Assembly: GCF_021725675.1 (NCBI RefSeq)
Contig: NZ_JAKJPO010000008.1
Location: 124,001-188,000 of the forward strand
From: Marilutibacter chinensis
Lineage (GTDB): Bacteria > Pseudomonadota > Gammaproteobacteria > Xanthomonadales > Xanthomonadaceae
Length of the DNA: 64,000 nucleotides
Direction: 5' to 3'
Positions 26,495-34,585 of this stretch are shown here, one piece after another. The notes beneath the pieces are model-generated. The model was not told where the DNA came from and did not search any database. It saw only the letters and a list, made by a program, of their open reading frames with translations. Each line of letters starts with the position of its first letter. The stretch's first letter is position 1. A program made the position numbers and the translations under genes.

Positions 26495-28318
26495 GTGACG
26501 CTTCGCCCCATCCTGCTCGCCGCCGCGGTCGCCGCGGCGCTCACCACCCTGTCGGGCTGCAGCCAGCCGGCCGGCAACGACACCGCCAAACCGGCAGCCA
26601 CCGCCCAGGACGCCGCGGCCCGCGCCGAACAGCTCGACAGGATCTATGCCGACTACTGGGAAGCCTTCCTCGAACTCAACCCGATCATGGCGACGTTCCA
26701 GGGCGACCCGCGCTACAACGCCGAGCTGCCCGACATGGGCTCGGCCGAGTATCGCGAGCGTTCCGAACAGTTCACCCGTGATTGGCTGGCCAGGGTCGAG
26801 GCGGTCGGCAGCGAGGGGCTGCAGGGCCAGGACCTGCTGAACTACGAGATCTTCGTCGCCGACGCTCGCGAAACGCTCGAAGGCTTCAAGTTCCCGGGCT
26901 GGATGATGCCGGTCAACCAGATGGGCAGCCTGGCCTCCTACGCGGCCCAGTTCGGCTCCGGCACCAGCCTGCAGCCGTTCAAGACCGTCAAGGACTACGA
27001 GGACTGGCTCAAGCGCGCCGGACGCATGCCGGTACTGTTCGATACCGAGATCGCCAACATGCGCGAAGGCATCGAGGCCGGCGTGGTGCAGCCGCGCGCG
27101 TTGATGGAGAAAGTCGTGCCGCAGCTGGACGCGCTGATCAAGGACAAGCCCGAGGACACGCTGTTCTGGGGACCGGTCAGGAACTTCCCGGAGGACTTCT
27201 CCGATGCCGACAGGCAGCGGCTGACCGAGGCCTATCGCAGCCTGATCGCCGACCAGCTGATGCCGGCCTACCGCGAGCTGCGTGCATTCATCAACGACGA
27301 GTACCTGCCCGCGACCCGCGACAGCGTCGGCCTCGACCAGTTGCCGGAAGGCCAGACCTGGTACGCGTTCAACGCCCGCCAGAGCACCAGCAGCGACCTG
27401 ACCCCGGCGCAGATCCACCAGATCGGCCTGGACGAAGTCGCGCGCATCCACGGCGAGATCCGCAAGGTGATGGCCGAGGTCGGCTTCGAGGGTTCGCTGC
27501 AGGACTTCTTCAAGTTCATGCAGACCGACCCGCGCTTCAGCTTCGAGAGCGAGGACGCCCTGCTCGCCTACTACCGCGGGCTCGAGGACAAGATCAATCA
27601 AAAGGTGCCGGAGCTGTTCTCGCTGACGCCGAAGGCGCCGTTCGAGATCCGTCCGGTCGAGCCGTTCCGCGCCCAGTCCGCCGCCGGCGGCTCGTACATG
27701 CCACCCAGCGAGGACGGCAGCCGCCCCGGCATCTTCTACGTCAACACCTATGACCTGCCGACCCGCAAGACCTGGGATGCCGAGGACCTGTTCCTGCACG
27801 AGGCGATTCCCGGCCATCACTTCCAGCTCGCGCTGCAGCAGGAACTGGAGGATGTACCGGCGTTCCGCCGCTTCGGCGGCGAGACCGCGTTCATCGAGGG
27901 CTGGGGCCTGTACGCCGAGTCGCTGGGCAAGGACCTGGGTGTCTACACCGATCCCTACAACCATTTCGGTTACCTGCAGAACGAGCTGTGGCGCGCGATC
28001 CGCCTGGTCACCGACACCGGCCTGCACAGCAAGGGCTGGACCCGCGAGCAGGTGATCGACTACATGCGCGAGAACTCGGCCGAGAGCGAGACCCAGGCCA
28101 CCGCCGAGGCCGAACGCTACATCGCGTGGCCGGGCCAGGCGCTGGCCTACAAGATCGGCGAGCTGAAGATCAAGGAACTGCGCGCGCGGGCCGAGAAGGC
28201 GCTGGGCGACGGCTTCGACGTCCGCGCATTCCACGCCGAGGTGCTGAAGGACGGCTCGGTGCCGCTGGACGTGCTGGAAGCCAAGATCGACCGCTGGATC
28301 GCCTCTCAACAAAGCTGA
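26495..28318 (+). CDS. DUF885 family metallopeptidase, lipoprotein (paralogue 2)
   Basis: The protein has 607 residues from a GTG with GGAGG 5 nt upstream. A lipoprotein signal ends in the lipobox LSGC (Cys22), so this copy is membrane-anchored whereas its twin is not. It shares the DUF885 zinc motif HEAIPGHHFQ and 'IEGWGLYAESLG'. From about 25,200 onward the two genes align at a constant offset of 1,882 nt to the stop codon. The gene starts 58 nt after its twin and ends at a strong terminator (28344-28375). The duplication is tandem, and the blockwise identity suggests later gene conversion. Confidence 0.92.
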   Translation: MTLRPILLAAAVAAALTTLSGCSQPAGNDTAKPAATAQDAAARAEQLDRIYADYWEAFLELNPIMATFQGDPRYNAELPDMGSAEYRERSEQFTRDWLARVEAVGSEGLQGQDLLNYEIFVADARETLEGFKFPGWMMPVNQMGSLASYAAQFGSGTSLQPFKTVKDYEDWLKRAGRMPVLFDTEIANMREGIEAGVVQPRALMEKVVPQLDALIKDKPEDTLFWGPVRNFPEDFSDADRQRLTEAYRSLIADQLMPAYRELRAFINDEYLPATRDSVGLDQLPEGQTWYAFNARQSTSSDLTPAQIHQIGLDEVARIHGEIRKVMAEVGFEGSLQDFFKFMQTDPRFSFESEDALLAYYRGLEDKINQKVPELFSLTPKAPFEIRPVEPFRAQSAAGGSYMPPSEDGSRPGIFYVNTYDLPTRKTWDAEDLFLHEAIPGHHFQLALQQELEDVPAFRRFGGETAFIEGWGLYAESLGKDLGVYTDPYNHFGYLQNELWRAIRLVTDTGLHSKGWTREQVIDYMRENSAESETQATAEAERYIAWPGQALAYKIGELKIKELRARAEKALGDGFDVRAFHAEVLKDGSVPLDVLEAKIDRWIASQQS

Positions 28319-28343
28319 ACGCATCCGCTACAGCGACTGGCCA

Positions 28344-28375
28344 GGCCGGATCCGGGCGACCGGGTCCGGCCTTTT
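28344..28375 (+). terminator. Strong intrinsic terminator after the DUF885 pair
   Basis: GGCCGGATCCGG (28344-28355) pairs with CCGGGTCCGGCC (28360-28371) around a GCGA loop, one T-G wobble, followed by TTTT. It lies 26 nt after the stop codon. Confidence 0.85.
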
Positions 28376-28552
28376 CCTGGGGATAAGTCAGGAAAAACCG
28401 GCATAATTGAGATCATTGTCACAACGAGGTCTTGGCCGGACGGCTTTCGATCCCGGGACGGATGAGCCGGCCAGTAGCGGAAATTGCCGCCAGACTTGCC
28501 GCGCATACGCGATGCCGCCGGCTTCACAAGCACCGCCAGACAGGGAGATCCA

Positions 28553-30223
28553 ATGCGTTGTATCAACACGACGGCAATGTCCGGCCGCCGCCGCTGTCGC
28601 CTTTCTTCCCGATCGACCTGTCTCCTCGTCCTGATCCTGATGCTGCTGCCGGTCGTCGCGACCGCGGCAGACTGGACCTATCGCGTCCGCCCCGGCGACA
28701 CCCTGTGGGATCTCGGCGCACGCTACCTGCGGGCCGACATCGGTTGGCAAAGACTGCAGATGCACAACGCGATCTCCGATCCCTACCGGCTGCCGCCGGG
28801 ATCCCGGCTCGACATACCGGTCGAATGGTTGCGGGTCGACCCCGCACGCGCGCGGCTGGTCGCAGTACGTGGCGAGGTGCGTGCGCAACCGTCGCCGCGG
28901 ACACCCGAGCAGGACGCCAGCGAGGGCATGCGCCTGGGCATCGGCGGCTGGCTGCAGACCGGTCCTCAGGCCAGCGCGACGCTGGAGTTCGCCGACGGCT
29001 CGCGGATGCTGGTCCAGGCCGGCAGCCGGGTCGAGTTTGACAAGCTCAGCGCCTACGGTGCGACCGGCATGGTCGACACCCGTCTGCGGCTGATCCAGGG
29101 CCGTACCTCCAACCACGTCAAGCCGGCCACCGGTCCGGCGTCGCGCTACGTCATCGACACGCCGTCGGCGACCACCAGCGTGCGCGGCACCCGCTTCCGC
29201 GTCGGTGCCGGCAACGGCGGAGGGCCGGATCTGACCGAGGTTCTGGAGGGGCTCGTCCATGTCGGCCGCGAGGCCGGCGACGTACTGTTGCGCCACGGCC
29301 ATGGCGCGCTGGCCGGTGCCAACGCCCCCGAAGGCGTGCTCGAACTTCCGCCTGCCCCGGTGATCGACGACCCGCAGACCCGCCTGCACTCGCTTCCGGT
29401 CCGGCTCGCCTGGTCGGGAACGGAGGACGCCGCCGCCTATCAGGTCGAGGTCGTCAGCGAGGCCGAACCGGACGTGCTGCTGTTCGAAACCCTGACCACG
29501 GCGACAGAGCTCCGCATCGACACCCTGCCCGCCGGCGAACATCGCCTGCGGCTGCGGGCGGTCGATGCCAACGGCCTGCAGGGCCACGATGCGATGCGGA
29601 GCTTCACGATCAATGCCGATCCGGCGCCGCCGATCGCGATCGGTCCGCGACGCGACGCGGTGCTGCACCACCCGCGCCCGCGCTTCGAGTGGACCCGTCC
29701 CGAGAAGGCCACCGAGACGGTGTTCCAGCTCGCCACCGACCCCTCGTTCGACACGTTGCTGAGCGACGCGGTGACCGGTCAGACGCGCCGACGCACGGAA
29801 CGGGAGCTGCCACCGGGCCGCTACTGGTGGCGGGTCGCGTCGCGCGACGCCGCAGGTCGCCAGGGACCGTTCGGCGACGCGTTGGCATTCGAGGTGAGTG
29901 ACCGGCCGGTCGACCCCGGCCTGGAAACGGAGGCCGGCCGCGGCCGGGTCACCCTGCACTGGCAGGAAGGCCCGCCGGGACAGCGCTATCGCATCCAGAT
30001 CGCGCGCAAGGCGGATTTCGCCAAACCCTTCGTCGATCGCGAGATCGAGGTCCCGCAGCTCCAGCTCGACCGTCCGCTGGGCGGCCGCTGGTACATCCGG
30101 GTGCAGGCGATCGACGATGACGGCTACGCCCATCCGTTCGGCCCGGCACAGGAGGCCAGGTTCCCCTGCCGCCTCTGCTACGGCGCCGGTGCGACCACCT
30201 TGCTGTTGCTGCTGGCATTGTGA
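28553..30223 (+). CDS. FecR domain protein with LysM motif and C-terminal membrane anchor
   Basis: The protein has 556 residues: signal peptide (hydrophobic LLVLILMLLPVVATAA), LysM motif at about 43-85 ('YRVRPGDTLWDLGARYL'), FecR domain at about 95-240 ('GEVRAQPS', 'GIGGWLQTGPQASATLEFADGSRMLVQAGS', 'IDTPSATTSVRGTRFRV'), then two or three fibronectin-III-like repeats ('AYQVEVVSEAEPDVL', 'RYWWRVASRD', 'RYRIQIARKADF') and a terminal hydrophobic stretch. LysM suggests peptidoglycan contact. GGGAG precedes the ATG. The stop overlaps the GTG start of the CHASE2-GGDEF gene, so the two products probably form one sensing system. Confidence 0.9.
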   Translation: MRCINTTAMSGRRRCRLSSRSTCLLVLILMLLPVVATAADWTYRVRPGDTLWDLGARYLRADIGWQRLQMHNAISDPYRLPPGSRLDIPVEWLRVDPARARLVAVRGEVRAQPSPRTPEQDASEGMRLGIGGWLQTGPQASATLEFADGSRMLVQAGSRVEFDKLSAYGATGMVDTRLRLIQGRTSNHVKPATGPASRYVIDTPSATTSVRGTRFRVGAGNGGGPDLTEVLEGLVHVGREAGDVLLRHGHGALAGANAPEGVLELPPAPVIDDPQTRLHSLPVRLAWSGTEDAAAYQVEVVSEAEPDVLLFETLTTATELRIDTLPAGEHRLRLRAVDANGLQGHDAMRSFTINADPAPPIAIGPRRDAVLHHPRPRFEWTRPEKATETVFQLATDPSFDTLLSDAVTGQTRRRTERELPPGRYWWRVASRDAAGRQGPFGDALAFEVSDRPVDPGLETEAGRGRVTLHWQEGPPGQRYRIQIARKADFAKPFVDREIEVPQLQLDRPLGGRWYIRVQAIDDDGYAHPFGPAQEARFPCRLCYGAGATTLLLLLAL

Positions 30224-31842
30224 GCGGTAGCGGGCTGCCGTGGACGTGGCGGGGGGCGCTGGCCGGCGCCGCCGCGGTAGCCGCGGCCGTGCTCAGCCTC
30301 GGCGACGTCACCCAGCGCGCGGACGACCTGTTCTACGACCTGCATGCGTCCCGCTGGGGCTACCCGGTCGACGGCGACGTCGCGATGATCGCGATCGACG
30401 ATCGCAGTCTCGGTGTGATCGGCCAATGGCCGTGGCCACGCAGCGTGCATGCGCAACTGCTCGAGCGGCTGGACGACAGCGGCGTCCGCGGGATCGCGTT
30501 CGACCTGATCCTGTCCGAGCCCGACCGCAACGACCCCGACAACGACCTGCTGCTGGCCGAGGCGATGCAGCGCAACGGCCGCGTCGTGTTGCCGGTGATT
30601 CCGACCATGCAGAACCAGAGCGGGCCGCCGATCGAGGTACTGCCGAACCCGGTGATCGCCTCCAGCGTCGCGGCACTGGGGCACACCGACGTGGAGCTGG
30701 AGCCGTCTGGCGCCGCGCGCGAACTGTACCTGCATGCCGGCCTCGGCGAGTCGCGCTGGCCGGCGCTGGCGCTGGCGCTGCTGCGGCTCGATGGCGTCAT
30801 CACCGACGATGAGGTGCCCGGCCTACGCCGCCCCGACGGACAGGCCGGATCGCCTTACCGGTGGGTGCGCGATCACCGGGTCCGGATCCGCTATGCCGGC
30901 CCGCCCGGAACCTTCCCGGAGATGTCATACCTCGACGTGCTGGAAGGCCGGATCCCCGACGGGGCGCTGCGCGGCCGCTGGGTGGTGGTCGGCGTCACCG
31001 CCACCGGCATCGCGCCGGGTTTCCGCACCCCGATGTCGGGGCTGCCGATGAACGGCGTCGAGTACCAGGCCAACGTGATCGAGATGCTGCTGCACCGGCG
31101 CGCGATCATCCCGCTGGCACCGTTGCCGCAGGCGGCGATCGTCGGCCTGATCGTGTTCGCTTGCGCGCTGCTGTCGCTGTCGCCCGGGGTGATGCGGCCG
31201 CTGTCGGCGACGGTCGCCGGCGTCGGCGCGTCGTTCCTCGCCAGCGTGCTGCTGATGAGACTGGGAAGCGTCTGGTTCGCGCCGGTCGCGGCGGCCGGGG
31301 TGATCGCGGCGACCCACATGCTGTGGATGGGCCGCCACCTGTTGCACTGGCGCCGCCAGGCCCACCACGACACCCTGACCCTGCTCGCCAACCGCCGCCA
31401 CTTCGATGCGGTGATGGAACGCCGCATCGCCGCCGCGCGGCGCTCGCAGTCGCCGCTGTCGCTGCTGCTGATCGATGTCGACCACTTCAAGCGCTACAAC
31501 GACAGCGAGGGGCACCTGGCCGGGGACCGCCTGCTGATGCGGGTCGCCACCGCCATCGCCCGACATGCCCGCCGCAGCGGTGATCTCGCCGCCCGCTTCG
31601 GCGGCGACGAGTTCGCCCTCATCCTGCCGGACACCCCCGCCGCCGGCGCCGGCCGGATCGCCGAAGGCATCCTGGCGGCGATGCGCGAACAACCGACCCC
31701 GGCCGGCCTCAGCATCGGGATCTGCACCTGCATTCCCGATGCGGCGACCACCCCGCGCCTGATGCTCGAGCAGGCGGACAAGGCGCTGTACCGCACCAAG
31801 CAGAACGGCCGGAACGGCTACATGCTGTACGCGCCGGCCTGA
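30220..31842 (+). CDS. CHASE2 domain diguanylate cyclase
   Basis: The 540-residue protein starts at a GTG overlapping the previous stop (GTGA). It has an N-terminal membrane helix (about 13-28), a periplasmic CHASE2 domain (about 35-285, 'AIDDRSLGVIGQWPWPRSVHAQLLERL', 'GIAFDLILSEPD', 'VEYQANVIEMLL'), three further helices (about 305-370) and a GGDEF domain with intact active site GGDEF at 461-465 and an inhibitory RxxD site (RSGD, 452-455). It should make cyclic di-GMP in response to a periplasmic cue and be product-inhibited. Pairing of FecR with CHASE2 proteins is a recurring bacterial arrangement; the ligand is unknown. Confidence 0.94.
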   Translation: MSGSGLPWTWRGALAGAAAVAAAVLSLGDVTQRADDLFYDLHASRWGYPVDGDVAMIAIDDRSLGVIGQWPWPRSVHAQLLERLDDSGVRGIAFDLILSEPDRNDPDNDLLLAEAMQRNGRVVLPVIPTMQNQSGPPIEVLPNPVIASSVAALGHTDVELEPSGAARELYLHAGLGESRWPALALALLRLDGVITDDEVPGLRRPDGQAGSPYRWVRDHRVRIRYAGPPGTFPEMSYLDVLEGRIPDGALRGRWVVVGVTATGIAPGFRTPMSGLPMNGVEYQANVIEMLLHRRAIIPLAPLPQAAIVGLIVFACALLSLSPGVMRPLSATVAGVGASFLASVLLMRLGSVWFAPVAAAGVIAATHMLWMGRHLLHWRRQAHHDTLTLLANRRHFDAVMERRIAAARRSQSPLSLLLIDVDHFKRYNDSEGHLAGDRLLMRVATAIARHARRSGDLAARFGGDEFALILPDTPAAGAGRIAEGILAAMREQPTPAGLSIGICTCIPDAATTPRLMLEQADKALYRTKQNGRNGYMLYAPA

Positions 31843-31885
31843 TTCAGGCGGACTGCGGCGGACGACCCGGACACGGCCGCCGGCC

Positions 31886-33205
31886 TCAGCCCGCGCCCTG
31901 TCCGCCGCGCCGCCGGCTGCGTCCGTTGCGCTCGCCGCGTCCCTGAGCCGTCCCGGCATGCGCATGCCGCGGCGCCGGCTTCCCGTGCGGGCGATGCGAT
32001 GGCTTGCGCGGACCGTCGCCAGCGCGCTTCGCGCGCGGGTTCGGCAGCGCCACGTCGAGCCGCAGCGACCGGCCGGGCTCGTACCCCGGAAAGTCGACCA
32101 GCTCGACGTCCTTCTTCAGAACGCGCTGGATCTGTCTCAACAGGCCGCCCTCGTCGTGCGAGACCAGCGACAGCGCCTCGCCCTGCGCGCCGTTGCGGCC
32201 GGTGCGGCCGATCCGGTGCACGTAGTCCTCGGCCACCATCGGCAGGTCGAAGTTGATCACCAGCGGCAGGTTCGGGATGTCGAGGCCGCGTGCGGCCACG
32301 TCGGTCGCGACCAGCACCCGCGCCTTCGCACCCTTGAACGCGTTCAGCGCCTTCTGCCGTTGCGCCTGGCTCTTGTTGCCGTGGATCGCGACCGCGCGGA
32401 TGCCGGACTTCTCCAGCTGTTCGGCGAGACGGTTGCAGCCATGCTTGGTACGGCCGAACACGATCACCTGGTCGGTGTGGCGAGTGGCCAGGATCTCGAT
32501 CAGCAGTTCGCGCTTGCGCTCGGCATCGACCGGATGGGCGCGGTGCGCGATCGTCTCGGCGATCGTGTTGTTGGCCGCGACCTGCACCTGTTTCGGATCG
32601 CGCATGAACTCCAGCGCCAGCGCCTTCAGCTGCGCCTCGAAGGTGGCCGAGAACAACAGCGTCTGCCGCTCCCGCGGCAGCTTGCCGAGGACGCGCTTGA
32701 TCGCCGGCAGGAAGCCCATGTCGAGCATGCGGTCGGCCTCGTCCATGACCAGCACCTCGATGCCGTCCAGGCGCACGCTGCCGCGCTCCATGTGGTCGAT
32801 CAGCCGACCCGGCGTCGCGATCAGCACGTCGACGCCACGGCGCAGCGCGTCGACCTGCGGTCCCATGCCGACGCCGCCGAAGATCGTGCAGCTGGCGACC
32901 TGCAGGTGACGGCCGTAGCCGCGCAGGTTCTCGTGCACCTGCACCGCCAGTTCGCGGGTGGGCACCAGCACCAGCACGCGCGGCTTGCGCGGGCCCCGGG
33001 CCGGCGTCTGCTTCGACAGCCGATGCAGCAGCGGCAGGCTGAATGCCGCGGTCTTGCCGGTGCCGGTCTGGGCGCCGCCCAGCAGGTCGTGGCCGGCCAG
33101 GATCAGCGGAATGGCCTCGGCCTGGATCGGCGTCGGCATGGTGTAGCCCTGTTCGGACAGCGCGCGCAGCAACGCGGGCGCGAGCCCGAGAGAATCGAAG
33201 GACAT
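31886..33205 (-). CDS. rhlE: DEAD-box ATP-dependent RNA helicase RhlE-type
   Basis: The 439-residue protein starts at MSFDSLGLAPALLRALSEQG. Motifs in order: Q motif 'TMPTPIQAEAIP', I 'AQTGTGKTA', Ia 'PTRELAVQ', Ib 'ATPGRLIDH', II 'DEAD' in 'VMDEADRML', III 'SAT', V 'VATDVAARGLDIP', VI 'YVHRIGRTGR'. The C-terminal tail (about 385-439) is Arg/Gly/Lys/His-rich and low-complexity, as in RhlE. It remodels RNA during ribosome assembly or decay. An unusually long upstream region (33206-33545) precedes it, carrying a hairpin next to the ribosome site (GGAGC). Confidence 0.94.
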   Translation of the reverse strand: MSFDSLGLAPALLRALSEQGYTMPTPIQAEAIPLILAGHDLLGGAQTGTGKTAAFSLPLLHRLSKQTPARGPRKPRVLVLVPTRELAVQVHENLRGYGRHLQVASCTIFGGVGMGPQVDALRRGVDVLIATPGRLIDHMERGSVRLDGIEVLVMDEADRMLDMGFLPAIKRVLGKLPRERQTLLFSATFEAQLKALALEFMRDPKQVQVAANNTIAETIAHRAHPVDAERKRELLIEILATRHTDQVIVFGRTKHGCNRLAEQLEKSGIRAVAIHGNKSQAQRQKALNAFKGAKARVLVATDVAARGLDIPNLPLVINFDLPMVAEDYVHRIGRTGRNGAQGEALSLVSHDEGGLLRQIQRVLKKDVELVDFPGYEPGRSLRLDVALPNPRAKRAGDGPRKPSHRPHGKPAPRHAHAGTAQGRGERNGRSRRRGGQGAG

Positions 33206-33545
33206 GCAATGCTCCAAAAATGCGTCCCGCACCTTCGTGCGGTGGTCACCCGGAGCCTTCCCTGAAGCCGCGCTGCGAATGATCGTGTGACGGCACGGAT
33301 GTTCCGGACCGTGTCAGCGCGACGAAGGACGTGCGGAATGAGAGGCTGCGCCCGTCCTCCCTGGACGCATCGGCGTATCGGGCGGTCGCCGGCGGGGGCC
33401 GGCCTGGCGCAGCGGACTTGCCTGGGAAACGTACCCTTGCGGGCGGTCACCGTACGCTGGACGCGGCGCACTCTACGCTAACGCCGTGCCGGGCGCCAGC
33501 ACCGGCCGTCCCGGGCCGGGCGGCCATCAGAGCCCGTTCAGGCTC
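33206..33545 (-). promoter_or_regulatory. Long 5' leader region of rhlE with hairpin near the start
   Basis: No gene is seen in this 340-nt gap. A possible minus-strand -10 (TAGAGT, 33475-33470) would give a leader of about 260 nt. Near the ATG, a 6-bp stem with a GAAG loop (CCGCAC/GTGCGG, 33227-33242) is followed by TTTTTGGAGC containing the ribosome site. Long leaders are common in autoregulated RNA helicase genes; here it is only suggestive. Confidence 0.4.
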
Positions 33546-34526
33546 TCAGGACGAAGTCGCCGGGCCGGCGAGCCTCGCGATCGCCGACTGCACCGCATCC
33601 AGCACCGCGATCGCATGGGCGAGCGCGGCGCGCTCGTCCTCCGACAGATGCGGATGCCAGACGTCGAAGATCATCACCGTGCGGTCGCGGTCGGAACGGT
33701 TGGCCGCGCTGTGCAGGAACGAATCGTCGAAGACAAGGAACTCGCCGTCGCGCCAGATCCGGGTTTCGCCGGCCACGGTGATGTCGCACCCCGTGGGCGG
33801 CAGGTCGACCGGCAGGTGGACGGTCAGCTTGATGTTCGACAAGCCATGGTGCGGCGGCAGCACCACCCCGGGCTTGAGCCGCGAAACGAAACATTCCGGC
33901 GCGTGCGGCGGATATTGCGCGAGCGGCGCCCCGGCCAGGAAGGCGTCGGTCAGCGGCAGGCGCGCCATCAGCTCGCGGTGCCACTCTCCACGCCGCAACA
34001 GGTGCAGTGCCGACCAGTCGGGACGGTCGGCGAGCCCGGCCCAGGTCCGGCTGCGCGCCGCCTCGGCGGAGACATAGGGCGAGAAATCCCCGGCATTGGC
34101 GAGAACAGCGAGCAGTTCGTCACGCACCGCCGGGATCCGCGGCACCAGCGGAGCCAGTTCCGGCAGCACGTCGATGTCGAACCATGCGCGCGGCTCCAGC
34201 GCCGGGTAATACAGGTAACCGGGCTGCTGCAGCCGCGAACGGAAGGCCGCCGGCCGGCGCCCGAAGTAAGCATCCAGCCAGAGCCGGAACGCCGGGTGGT
34301 CGGTGATCCGGGCCAGGTGGGCATGCAGCAGCGCCGGCAGGGCCTGGCGCAGCCGCTGCGGGTCGACGCGGCCGCGGCCCTCCGCCTCGAGCCAGCGGCA
34401 GGCGTCCACCACCGCCGCGACGTCGGTCGCGGCCGCGATGCGCTGGCCGAAGCCCTCCTCGATGCCGCTCGCCACCGTGTCCCCCCGCTTGTCCGGATAC
34501 CGAAAGCCGAGTCGACAGTCTGACAT
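33546..34526 (-). CDS. Aspartyl/asparaginyl beta-hydroxylase-like dioxygenase
   Basis: The protein has 326 residues. The C-terminal 180 residues form the Asp/Asn hydroxylase double-stranded beta-helix: 'PHAPECFVSRLKPGVVLPPHHGLSNIKLTVHLPVDLP' with the iron-binding histidine, 'GCDITVAGETRIWRDGEFLVFDDSFLHSAANRSDRDRTVMIFDVWHP' with the distal His and Arg. It is expected to be an Fe(II)/2-oxoglutarate dioxygenase; many bacterial members modify lipid A or proteins, substrate unknown. The N-terminal 130 residues are helical and of unknown role. The start is uncertain (ATG 34526 preferred; a GTG lies downstream). Confidence 0.88.
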   Translation of the reverse strand: MSDCRLGFRYPDKRGDTVASGIEEGFGQRIAAATDVAAVVDACRWLEAEGRGRVDPQRLRQALPALLHAHLARITDHPAFRLWLDAYFGRRPAAFRSRLQQPGYLYYPALEPRAWFDIDVLPELAPLVPRIPAVRDELLAVLANAGDFSPYVSAEAARSRTWAGLADRPDWSALHLLRRGEWHRELMARLPLTDAFLAGAPLAQYPPHAPECFVSRLKPGVVLPPHHGLSNIKLTVHLPVDLPPTGCDITVAGETRIWRDGEFLVFDDSFLHSAANRSDRDRTVMIFDVWHPHLSEDERAALAHAIAVLDAVQSAIARLAGPATSS

Positions 34527-34544
34527 GCCGCCCCGCCTCCGGCC

Positions 34545-34553
34545 TGCTACTGT
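34545..34553 (+). promoter_or_regulatory. Extended -10 promoter element before the beta-CASP gene
   Basis: TGCTACTGT (extended -10 TGn + TACTGT) lies 32 nt before the ATG at 34586, inside the 59-nt gap between divergent genes. The -35 is not obvious. Confidence 0.4.
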
Positions 34554-34585
34554 GCGCCGGTACGCCCGCTCCCGGGACGAGTCCA

